Positions 54,538-62,477 of a DNA stretch of 64,000 nucleotides are shown here, one piece after another. The stretch comes from Maricurvus nonylphenolicus. Lineage in GTDB: Bacteria > Pseudomonadota > Gammaproteobacteria > Pseudomonadales > Cellvibrionaceae. A program made the position numbers and the translations under genes. The stretch lies in NCBI RefSeq assembly GCF_042854845.1, contig NZ_AP031498.1:4154001-4218000 (forward strand), read 5' to 3'. Each line of letters opens with the position of its first letter. Within the stretch, counting starts at the first letter, position 1. The notes beneath the pieces are model-generated. The model was not told the origin of the DNA. It searched no databases and saw only the letters and a list, made by a program, of their open reading frames with translations.

Positions 54538-56419
54538 AATTGCTGTACAGGTAGTAGTCTTTTTTGTTTAAACCATTAAAGAGGGTGTTGAGTACCGGAT
54601 AGATTCCCTTCTCGGTCTTAACCATACGCCTGGACTCATTGGCCAATAGGAAAAATACTTTCTTTAGCCTTTTCAGCATGTCTTCATCACGCTGATCACA
54701 AAAGAATTCGTACTCAAAGAAAAAGCGCTTGCCGCCATCAATCGGCATGACGTAACAGAAAGCATTTTTAAGGTCGTGCAGTTCACCAAACTCCCTGTTT
54801 TTCTCGCATATCTCCTCGATAAGACCAAGGTTATCGGTATCAGTAAAATACATGACCGAGAAAAACCAGTGGGTTCGCAGGAAGCGCGGCGAGAACATGC
54901 GGTAGTTAAACCAGTATTCCGGGTCGCTGTACTCCTTATCGAAGTAGCTCCTGGTCAGTGCTTTGCGTAGTGGTTTATTGTCAATATGCTCAAATAGCTC
55001 TTCGACTTCATCCTCGGTGATTTCTATCTGCTTGAGAAAATACTCCAGCATATCGCCAAAGATATGATCGTAGGGTTTATCCTCGTCCATGACATCTTCG
55101 ATCAGGGCCATACTTTCAGGCCCGGTAATGGCAGGTATACCCTGTATCACCCGCTGCATAGCAGAGCGGTCAATCAGGGTTAAATCAGGGAACTTCTGCT
55201 TGAGAGAGGCTAAATCCTTAGCATTCAGCATCATCATAATGCAGCTGTTAATCTTGAGGTAATACTGGGCGATATCGAGGAAGTTTTCCGAGTCCTCCTC
55301 ACTGATACTCAAAAATTCAGAAAGCACCTCTACCCCAACCAGCCCCATACCTGTGCCGAGATCCTCTTTCGCAATCTCACGGGTTACCCGCAAACCATCC
55401 ATCCTGTCGCGGAAAGGAATAAAGATGACGGCTTCATCCTCCTCAACCGGATAAAGCTTGATTTTTAAACGGGTACAGATATAGGGCAGCGAGGGTTGGT
55501 AGAAATCCTTGGGGCGGGTAGTGATCTGTGGAGCCTCTGCAGAAGTCGTACACAACACCTCCCCCTCATGGCTCACCAATTCCGCTTCAATATAGTGATC
55601 GGCCATCATGCCTTTTTTATAGCCGAAGAAGGAGTGAATGCCAGTAGAGACCTGATTGGCACAGACACCGGCAGCGGATTCGCCGATGGAGAATCGCAAA
55701 CCTTTCTCCATCGCCGCCTGCTGCAGATCGAAAGCAATAATGCCCGCGCCTACCTCAGCCCAAGCTTCCCGCTCATTAATGATCAGGGTTTTCATGCGCC
55801 CCATATCAATGAGAATGACTTTTTCCTTGATGATATTGGAGCTATTGGTGCCCGAAGAAATAGGCAGATAAGGGATGCCCTGTTGATTGGCCAGCCTGAC
55901 AATAGCAGCGGTTTCTTCTGCATCTTTAGGCAACACAACATAGGCAGGGGTAATTTCCTGACTGCTTAAGGAGCCAAAGGTGGCATAGGAGGTCAATATT
56001 GTCGGGTCGTTAAATGCCCAGTTTTCGCCAACGATATCCAGCAAGCCAGCCAAAACATCGTCGATCTCCCAAACCTGGATGGTTTCGGTTTTTTGTCTTT
56101 CCTTGAATAGCTTGCGCTTGGCGGCAAACACCTCACCCGGTGCCATTTCCATCTGAAAATAACACTGAATATTGCACTTGCCACAAAGCGTGCAGCTGTC
56201 GATCACTTTTTCCGTTTCTGTCGTTAAGGGTAGATCCCCCGACATTAGGTCCTTAAAGATCTTCAATCTGCCATGCGGATGATGGGCAAAGTTAACATGC
56301 TCCTCAGCGGCGTGACATCGCCCTGACCCCAGATAATCGATCCTGCACATACCGCAGTTTCTGCAATTATCGGCAATATCCACTTCCGCGTTATAAATTT
56401 CAGTATCGATTGTCATCAC
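54521..56419 (-). CDS. Fe-S/FAD oxidoreductase (ferredoxin domain plus PCMH-type FAD domain)
   Basis: A 632-residue fusion. The N-terminus has two [4Fe-4S]-type Cys clusters: C19, C22, C25, C35 and C76, C79, C82, C86. From about residue 125 a PCMH/VAO-type FAD-binding domain follows (PAYVVLPKDAEETAAIVRLANQ; YLPISSGTNSSN; WAEVGAGIIAFDLQQAA; GVCANQVSTGIHSFFGYKKG), with a long C-terminal substrate domain. Lactate- and glycolate-type dehydrogenases carry the Fe-S part at the other end or on a separate chain, so this order is less common. It would oxidise or reduce a pathway intermediate with electron transfer to a carrier. It sits between HMG-CoA reductase and UbiD. Confidence 0.83.
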   Translation of the reverse strand: MMTIDTEIYNAEVDIADNCRNCGMCRIDYLGSGRCHAAEEHVNFAHHPHGRLKIFKDLMSGDLPLTTETEKVIDSCTLCGKCNIQCYFQMEMAPGEVFAAKRKLFKERQKTETIQVWEIDDVLAGLLDIVGENWAFNDPTILTSYATFGSLSSQEITPAYVVLPKDAEETAAIVRLANQQGIPYLPISSGTNSSNIIKEKVILIDMGRMKTLIINEREAWAEVGAGIIAFDLQQAAMEKGLRFSIGESAAGVCANQVSTGIHSFFGYKKGMMADHYIEAELVSHEGEVLCTTSAEAPQITTRPKDFYQPSLPYICTRLKIKLYPVEEDEAVIFIPFRDRMDGLRVTREIAKEDLGTGMGLVGVEVLSEFLSISEEDSENFLDIAQYYLKINSCIMMMLNAKDLASLKQKFPDLTLIDRSAMQRVIQGIPAITGPESMALIEDVMDEDKPYDHIFGDMLEYFLKQIEITEDEVEELFEHIDNKPLRKALTRSYFDKEYSDPEYWFNYRMFSPRFLRTHWFFSVMYFTDTDNLGLIEEICEKNREFGELHDLKNAFCYVMPIDGGKRFFFEYEFFCDQRDEDMLKRLKKVFFLLANESRRMVKTEKGIYPVLNTLFNGLNKKDYYLYSNFDEET

Positions 56420-56467
56420 CTTTATGGCATTAAACCTGTAATCAAGGGCCCACAGGCGGGAAAGAGG

Positions 56468-57703
56468 CTATCCCCTACCGCAGATTCTGTGTGCCTTACT
56501 GAAGGTATCGTTAGCAACTGAGGCCAGTGTCGAGATATCCAAAGCAACACTAAAAGCCGCAATAATTTCGGCCAGCTTTTCTGCGCCCTTATCACCGGTG
56601 CAACCTAAAAGTTCCAGACATTCATTTTGGGTTGGCAAACGCTGGGCATTGGATTTGGTGCCGGTGATAATGCTTGAGTAGAGAGACGACCAATACACGC
56701 CCTCTTCAGTGGCTTCGCAAAACACCTGCTGTGAGGCTGATTCAACAACACAGCCCAAATCCTGCCCCGTGGCGGCGTACATGGCAGCAATCACATTAGT
56801 GGAGTTTACCGACAGGCCGCCGGGTGTTCCCGCGAAGGTATTGGCAACAGCACCCTGATTTGCTTCAGCCATAAATTGCTCGACGGTACAATCGAAGATT
56901 GACTCCATGGCCTCCTTCTTCAAAAATACTTCCGTAAATACTCTCGCGCCACGGGAAGAAGTGTTTGAATTTAAATTCATATAATTGAATTTCTTGTCAC
57001 CTGCCAGGTTGCCTTCAACCGAATAAAAACGGATTTTCAATGAGGTTTGCGCCTCAATATTGTCTCGAATCCAGATGGCGGCATTATCGGTCATGATAGT
57101 CACCATATTCTGACCTGCTGCATCACCAGTTAGAAAACAGAACTTTAGATGAACCGTATTACCAATAATGTAGTCTTCAATGGCATCAAGCCTGCCGTGG
57201 CGGGATAATTTATTGCACTCAGCTTCGATAGTGTCATAGCTTGCACGAATCCAGCGGACAAACGCTTCACACTCTTCGAGATTATTGAATTGGAAAACCG
57301 GCGCCCGTGTCATTTGACGCTGCATGACCTTAACGCGAATACCACCGGATTCATTGATCACCCGTGCTCCCCGTGATGCCGACAGAGTAATAACCCCCTC
57401 TACCGTAGCAAAAGGAGCCATAAATAATCCCTCGGCCAGCTCGCCGTTAATTTGCAATGGTCCAGCTAATCCCACAGGAATCTGAACAGCACCGACAAAA
57501 TTCTCAATAACCCCGCGCAGTCGCCTTGGGTCTATCTTATGAGACGTTACAGCGTCCATATCAAGATCAAACTTGTCCTTTACCCAATCCACACGTTTTT
57601 GCAGCGAAATGGGGTTGTGGCTATTACCCTTGGGCACCCGATCATCTGCCGAGAGCTTATTGGCCTTAGTGATACTTTCGTCGATCTCTTGTTTAATATT
57701 CAT
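56468..57703 (-). CDS. Hydroxymethylglutaryl-CoA reductase homologue
   Basis: A 411-residue protein of the HMG-CoA reductase family, closest in style to class I: ENFVGAVQIPVGLAGPL (67-83) and TGDAAGQNM (192-200). The catalytic set known from the human enzyme is present: Glu102 (TVEGVI), Lys238 in GDKK, Asp315 in GQDLG and His405 near the C-terminus. Such enzymes reduce a thioester to an alcohol with two NADPH. No other mevalonate-pathway gene is in the window, and it lies between a carrier protein and an Fe-S flavoenzyme, so reductive release of a carrier-bound or CoA-bound acyl group is a possible role. Confidence 0.9.
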   Translation of the reverse strand: MNIKQEIDESITKANKLSADDRVPKGNSHNPISLQKRVDWVKDKFDLDMDAVTSHKIDPRRLRGVIENFVGAVQIPVGLAGPLQINGELAEGLFMAPFATVEGVITLSASRGARVINESGGIRVKVMQRQMTRAPVFQFNNLEECEAFVRWIRASYDTIEAECNKLSRHGRLDAIEDYIIGNTVHLKFCFLTGDAAGQNMVTIMTDNAAIWIRDNIEAQTSLKIRFYSVEGNLAGDKKFNYMNLNSNTSSRGARVFTEVFLKKEAMESIFDCTVEQFMAEANQGAVANTFAGTPGGLSVNSTNVIAAMYAATGQDLGCVVESASQQVFCEATEEGVYWSSLYSSIITGTKSNAQRLPTQNECLELLGCTGDKGAEKLAEIIAAFSVALDISTLASVANDTFSKAHRICGRG

Positions 57704-57728
57704 ATTATGGCTATCTTGCTCGTGCGTA

Positions 57729-57974
57729 TTAGGCGTAGGTTGGGCTGTTAATCACAGCATTGACAACTTCTTCTACAGTTTTAAAACCTTCCAGATCCGC
57801 ATCATCAATATCGATTTGATAGATCTCTTCAAGCCCAGTACCCAGCTCAACAAAGCCAATAGAATCCAGGCCGATATCTTCTCTCAGGTCATCTTCCAGA
57901 CTGACAGACACCGGGCTGGGCAAAGACTTATTGATAATTGCTACGATGGTGTTAAAGATTTCATTTCTGTCCAT
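57729..57974 (-). CDS. Acyl carrier protein
   Basis: An 81-residue acyl carrier protein. The frame is open upstream to 58052, but ATG 57974 with GGGAG ahead gives the normal length. The phosphopantetheine attachment Ser is residue 38 in IGLDSIGFVEL, between the expected helices, and the protein is acidic. It lies 61 bases after the ketosynthase gene and 25 bases before the HMG-CoA reductase gene, so it is probably the carrier used by that ketosynthase. Confidence 0.92.
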   Translation of the reverse strand: MDRNEIFNTIVAIINKSLPSPVSVSLEDDLREDIGLDSIGFVELGTGLEEIYQIDIDDADLEGFKTVEEVVNAVINSPTYA

Positions 57975-58035
57975 GTGTGAACTCCCACAATCAATTGGTG
58001 TGATATAAGTAGATGAATGTAACAATCGCCAGCAT

Positions 58036-59271
58036 TTAAACTTTTGAAACAATCAAACTGCCATTGGTACCACCAAAGCCGAATGAGTTTGTCATCACAG
58101 TGTTTAAGTCAGCGACTTGATTCGCAGTAACGATATTGAGATCTTCAAAGGCGCTATCCATGTTATCGATATTCACCGAAGCGGTAACAAAGCCTTCTTT
58201 CATCATGAGCAGGCAATAAATCAGCTCATGTACGCCAGCAGCACCGATACCATGCCCGGTCAACGACTTGGTTGAAGAGATTTTTACCGGGTGATCATCA
58301 AACAAGTTTCTGATAGCAATGGTTTCCGCCAGATCACCTGCCGGTGTGGCGGTGCCATGGGCATTGATATAATCAATTGCAGCGGGACTTATACCGGCAT
58401 TTTCCAGCGCTACTTCCATACAACGTTGGCACCCCTCGCCGCCAGGATGGGGTTGGATAATGTCGTGACCATCGGTACTGGTACCAAAGCCAATAATCTC
58501 GCCATAGATTGGCGCCCCTCTGGCAACGGCGCGGTCGTACTCTTCCAATATAACAACACCAGCACCACCACTGATGACAAAACCATCGCGATCTTTATCA
58601 AAAGCGCGCGAGGCCTTTTGCGGTTGATCGTTGTATGATTTGGAAAGCACTTTGCGCATACCTTCAAACATGGAGGTGTAAACAGGTGATACTTCCTCTG
58701 CGCCACCGGCTATAACCAAATCGCAGATACCCTGCTGAATCAATTCAGCGCCATGACCAACATTGTGTACCGATGTTGCACAGGCAGAACTCATGGAATA
58801 ACTTCTGCCGCGGATACCATAGTAATTTGATAAGTTGGCACTGACCGAACTTGCCATTGCACGAGTCACCTCGAAGGCACTGGTCATTTTTTTCTGCCCT
58901 TGCAGCTGAGCGATTGCTTCTTGAAAGGGACTCGCACTGCTGAATCCGCTACTGGCAATGCAACCGGTTTTTATACTATTTAGATCTTCGGGTGATAAAC
59001 CGCTATCGGCAATAGCCTGCTCTGCACAAATTAAAGTATGGATTGCCGTCACATCCATAAAGCGGGCTTTAATACCGAAATCTTTTCTCAAGCTATCAAC
59101 ATCTGGCATTTTAACAGTGCCAGCTACGCGACTTTTAAATCCGTATTCCACCCACTCTGGCACTGCTGCCAAACCAGATCGATTATCACGTAACGATGCT
59201 GAAACCTCATCCACAGAGTTACCGATGCTTGAGAGTATTCCCAGCCCAGTTATTACAATTCTTCGACGCAT
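58036..59271 (-). CDS. FabB-like beta-ketoacyl-ACP synthase
   Basis: A 411-residue ketosynthase resembling FabB/FabF. The Cys-His-His triad is complete: Cys164 in SSACATSVH, His305 in NAHGTATP and His340 in LTGHGIGAAG, so it can carry out decarboxylative Claisen condensation. It is the first gene of the leftward operon, 61 bases ahead of its carrier protein. In pyrrole-polyketide pathways a ketosynthase extends pyrrolyl-thioester with malonate; whether this one does so is inference from context. Confidence 0.92.
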   Translation of the reverse strand: MRRRIVITGLGILSSIGNSVDEVSASLRDNRSGLAAVPEWVEYGFKSRVAGTVKMPDVDSLRKDFGIKARFMDVTAIHTLICAEQAIADSGLSPEDLNSIKTGCIASSGFSSASPFQEAIAQLQGQKKMTSAFEVTRAMASSVSANLSNYYGIRGRSYSMSSACATSVHNVGHGAELIQQGICDLVIAGGAEEVSPVYTSMFEGMRKVLSKSYNDQPQKASRAFDKDRDGFVISGGAGVVILEEYDRAVARGAPIYGEIIGFGTSTDGHDIIQPHPGGEGCQRCMEVALENAGISPAAIDYINAHGTATPAGDLAETIAIRNLFDDHPVKISSTKSLTGHGIGAAGVHELIYCLLMMKEGFVTASVNIDNMDSAFEDLNIVTANQVADLNTVMTNSFGFGGTNGSLIVSKV

Positions 59272-59333
59272 AGTTAGGCTCCGGGTTTATTATTCGGCTG
59301 AATGCACATTCTATTTTTGCGCTCATAGGCGAC

Positions 59334-59353
59334 AACTGTCCCTAGGTACAGGT
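59334..59353. promoter_or_regulatory. Lux-box-like palindrome in the divergent promoter region
   Basis: AACTGTCCCTAGGTACAGGT, a 20-base imperfect palindrome (CTGT-N8-ACAG around CCTAGG). On the other strand it begins ACCTGTA, as LuxR-type boxes do, and its half-sites fit the lux-box pattern while the centre does not. It lies 62 bases before the ketosynthase ATG and 94 bases before the dehydrogenase ATG, in the 176-base gap between the two operons. No luxR or luxI gene is in the window. Confidence 0.5.
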
Positions 59354-59447
59354 GACAGAAAAAAACGCCCCCCATACCATCGACGCAAACAGATCATAAT
59401 TTCAAGCACCATAACTGGGCGCTAAAGAAAACCCTGGAAAAGCAAAC

Positions 59448-60587
59448 ATGTTTGAATGGAACAAAGAGCAGAAACAATTGGCAGACTCCATTCGAAAATG
59501 GGAAGGTCGCTTCACAAGACAGAGTGACACCTGCTTGGACCCAGAGCAGTTCCAACGTAATTGGACACTAGTTCAGGAAATGGGAATCCTGTCTCTGCCA
59601 ATAGAAAATGAGTACGGAGGATTAGGTCAAAATGTATTGACCACCATGCATGCACTGGAGTCCTTTGGCTCTATTTGTTGTGATGAAGGTCTCAGTTTCT
59701 CGGTTTCATCGCATATGGTTAGCACAGCTATACCCATCCAGAAATTTGGTTCCTCCAGCCAGAAGAACGATTACTTACCATTGATTTGTGCAGGAGAAAG
59801 AATAGGCGCACACGCCATCTCAGAATCAGAAAGTGGTTCTGATGCCTGGAGCATGAAAACCAAAGCGGTTGCCTGTGGAGAGGGTTATCGACTCAACGGC
59901 AGCAAAACATTTACCTCCAATGGTCCTATTGCCGATACCTTCATTGTTTATGCCAGAACCAGTGAAGAGACTGGAACCCTAGGGGGTTTTAGTGCATTTA
60001 TCGTGGACAGGGACACACCAGGGTTTACCGTTGGCTCAACACTTAAAAAAATGGGTCTCCATTCATCACCTCTTTGTGACCTCTATTTTGACCACTGCCT
60101 TTTAACGCCGGATAAGCTATTGGGAAAAGAGGGACAAGGATTTTCCATATTTAACTATGTGATGAACTGGGAAATCCTGCTGTCTTTTATCATCAATGTT
60201 GGCGAGATGCAGGGTCTGCTTGATAAGTGCATTGAATACAGTAAAACACGAAGCCAATACGGCCAACCTATTGGCAAGTATCAAGCCATCTCGCACAAGA
60301 TAGCCGATATGAAAATAGGCCTGGAAACCTCAAGAACCATGCTCTACAAGGCTGGATACGGCTTTCAACATGGACGCAACATTACTACCGATCTTTCCAT
60401 AGCCAAGGTTGTGACCAGTGAAACCTTTGTAAAAAGCGCGTTGGACGCGATTCAGATCTTTGGCGGTAATGGTTATATGCAGGAAACCGGAATCGAAAAA
60501 TATCTCCGTAATTCCGTTGCCAGCAAGATTTATTCTGGCACATCGGAAGTTCAGCGTAATACCATCGCCTCAATGCTGGGCCTGTAA
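59448..60587 (+). CDS. Acyl-CoA dehydrogenase of the prolyl-carrier oxidase type
   Basis: A 379-residue flavoprotein with the full acyl-CoA dehydrogenase fold. Stretches such as HAISESESGSDAWSMKTKA, NGSKTFTSNGPIADTFIVYA, the catalytic-type Glu242 in MNWEILLSF and SKIYSGTSEVQRN resemble PigA/RedW/PltE, which oxidise L-prolyl-S-carrier to pyrrolyl-S-carrier. The assignment rests on memory of those proteins and on the next two genes, an adenylation enzyme and a carrier protein, the usual partners. It begins the rightward operon. Confidence 0.85.
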   Translation: MFEWNKEQKQLADSIRKWEGRFTRQSDTCLDPEQFQRNWTLVQEMGILSLPIENEYGGLGQNVLTTMHALESFGSICCDEGLSFSVSSHMVSTAIPIQKFGSSSQKNDYLPLICAGERIGAHAISESESGSDAWSMKTKAVACGEGYRLNGSKTFTSNGPIADTFIVYARTSEETGTLGGFSAFIVDRDTPGFTVGSTLKKMGLHSSPLCDLYFDHCLLTPDKLLGKEGQGFSIFNYVMNWEILLSFIINVGEMQGLLDKCIEYSKTRSQYGQPIGKYQAISHKIADMKIGLETSRTMLYKAGYGFQHGRNITTDLSIAKVVTSETFVKSALDAIQIFGGNGYMQETGIEKYLRNSVASKIYSGTSEVQRNTIASMLGL

Positions 60588-60599
60588 CCTTATACGCTT

Positions 60600-62210
60600 A
60601 TGGAAATCAGAACCATGCACCCCCTAGTCCACGATGCCATGTTAACGTCGGCACAAGGGTCACCATACGCACCTGCCATAGAGTTTGCCGACCGCCAGCT
60701 GACCTACAGTGAACTCGATGCGGGCTCAGCGTCGATTGCATTAGCATTAACCCCTTCAATCAAGACTGAAGAAACCTGCATCGCCATTTTTATGGACAAA
60801 CGTCTTGAGGCTATTCTAGCCCTGTACGGCATACTTCGTGCCGGTGCAGCCTATGTACCACTGGACACCAAGAATCCCGCATCGAGAATTCAACATATTA
60901 TCAGCCAGTGCGGTATTACGACGTTTATTACAACACCAGATTTTGCGGGACAGCTTGATAATATACTTGCAGAACTCGATGGCAATTTCGAATGTATTAT
61001 CGTCACGGAAGATCCATGGACGCCTACAATCTCTTCCCATAGTTACCAGATAGTTAATGCCTTCCAGTCTCAGCTGACTGCACCAGCAGTAATAGATCAC
61101 GTTGTCGGGGTGGACAAGGCCGACAGCGCCAATCAACTTGCAGCCGTGCTCTACACATCCGGATCTACGGGAACTCCCAAAGGGGTTATGATTACTCACG
61201 CCAATATCAGTGTCTTCACGAATTGGGTAGTGAGTTATTTCTCATTAAGCTCAGACGATCGCTTGGCTAGCCACGCGCCCTTGTATTTCGACCTGTCATT
61301 ACTGGATATTTTTGCCGCCCACCATTGTGCAGCTACGGCAGTATTAATACCTGAAACCATGGTCGGCAATCCCAGGTACCTCACACAATTTATCGTCGAA
61401 AAGCAGATCAGCAGTTGGCAATCGGTACCCACAGCACTCACCCTGATGCTGAAATACGGCGGCATAGATCAACACCAATACCCACAGTTGCGCCATGTGC
61501 TCTTTGCCGGTGAGCGTATGAGCACTCAGAACGTCCAAGGTCTTACTGAATACTTCCGGGCAGCAACATTCCATAATATTTACGGCTCGACGGAAACCAA
61601 TGATACCTTTATCTTCAGTTTTGCTGCCACGCTAGAAAATATACCCGACCCACTCCCTATTGGCAGACCTCTGCCCTATGTTGAATATAGGATCGATAAG
61701 GGTGATAAAAATATTCCCGGTGAGGAAGGTGAATTGCTAGTCAAAGCACCCACCCTTATGCGTGGTTATCGGGGCCAGTCGGCAATCAATAGCGGCGGCA
61801 ACATTGACAGTATCCCCTACTACCGTACATCTGATTTTGTCAAAGTTCTCAATAACGGCGATTTGGAATTTATAGGACGCACCGATGATGTCGTAAAGTC
61901 CAATGGCTACCGTATAAATCTACTGGCAATCGAATCCGTACTGCAAAATCACGAAGCAATTCAGGAAGTGGCTGTACTATCCATACCCGATGAAGACATG
62001 GGTAATAAAATTATTGCTGTCATCACAACTCCCAGCACCGATACGATAAGTGCTATAGCGTTAAGACTTTATTGCGCAGAGCACCTGCCCAAGTATGCTA
62101 TCCCGCATTTGTTTGAGATACGCTCACAATCCCTTCCAAAGACTTCTTCTGGAAAAACCAACAAAAAATCACTGATACAATTGAGGTGTAACCATGTCGA
62201 ACATTCATGA
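60600..62210 (+). CDS. Stand-alone amino-acid adenylation enzyme (L-prolyl-AMP ligase candidate)
   Basis: A 536-residue NRPS-type adenylation protein. Core motifs are clear: A3 LYTSGSTGTPKG (184-195), A4-like HAPLYFDLSLLDIFAA, A5 NIYGSTETND, A7 YRTSDFVK, A8 FIGRTDDVVKSNGYRINL and the C-terminal Lys region PKTSSGKTNKK. There is no condensation or carrier domain, as in PigI, RedM, PltF and AnaC, which load proline onto a separate carrier. It starts 12 bases after the dehydrogenase and overlaps the carrier gene by 17 bases. A second ATG at 60615 is possible. Proline specificity is inferred, not read from the pocket. Confidence 0.88.
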   Translation: MEIRTMHPLVHDAMLTSAQGSPYAPAIEFADRQLTYSELDAGSASIALALTPSIKTEETCIAIFMDKRLEAILALYGILRAGAAYVPLDTKNPASRIQHIISQCGITTFITTPDFAGQLDNILAELDGNFECIIVTEDPWTPTISSHSYQIVNAFQSQLTAPAVIDHVVGVDKADSANQLAAVLYTSGSTGTPKGVMITHANISVFTNWVVSYFSLSSDDRLASHAPLYFDLSLLDIFAAHHCAATAVLIPETMVGNPRYLTQFIVEKQISSWQSVPTALTLMLKYGGIDQHQYPQLRHVLFAGERMSTQNVQGLTEYFRAATFHNIYGSTETNDTFIFSFAATLENIPDPLPIGRPLPYVEYRIDKGDKNIPGEEGELLVKAPTLMRGYRGQSAINSGGNIDSIPYYRTSDFVKVLNNGDLEFIGRTDDVVKSNGYRINLLAIESVLQNHEAIQEVAVLSIPDEDMGNKIIAVITTPSTDTISAIALRLYCAEHLPKYAIPHLFEIRSQSLPKTSSGKTNKKSLIQLRCNHVEHS

Positions 62211-62454
62211 TCTAAAAAGCTTTATTGTGGAAGAGTTTATTCCCGATACACATCAGGACGAAATCTCTGATGATCTCGAACTTATCAAAAGCGGAATCCT
62301 GGATTCTCTTTCAGTGTTAAAGCTGGTGGCATTTATTGAAGACCGCTACGACATTGCACTGGATCCGAGTGAAATTGATCCCGACAACCTTAACTCCATC
62401 CGAGCTATCGATGCGCTGATATCGAAAAAACTGGAGCAAAGCTCGGTAGTTTAG
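62194..62454 (+). CDS. Peptidyl carrier protein
   Basis: An 86-residue carrier protein with the 4'-phosphopantetheine site Ser38 in GILDSLSVLKLV, acidic and helical as expected. Its start overlaps the end of the adenylation gene by 17 bases, showing translational coupling, so it is very likely the acceptor of the aminoacyl group and the carrier on which the dehydrogenase acts (compare PigG, PltL and AnaD). It is distinct from the acyl carrier protein of the leftward operon. Confidence 0.9.
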   Translation: MSNIHDLKSFIVEEFIPDTHQDEISDDLELIKSGILDSLSVLKLVAFIEDRYDIALDPSEIDPDNLNSIRAIDALISKKLEQSSVV

Positions 62455-62477
62455 GGCCGACATAACGGATAAGAGAC

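Noticed and set aside
56468..57703. A mevalonate pathway locus
   Set aside because: No HMG-CoA synthase, kinase or decarboxylase of that pathway is in the window; the ketosynthase is FabB-like, not HMG-CoA synthase-like.
49264..59271. An aryl polyene cluster
   Set aside because: The RND plus LolA-like pair and the ketosynthase fit superficially, but the dehydratases, ketoreductase, acyltransferase and ammonia-lyase genes of such clusters are missing.
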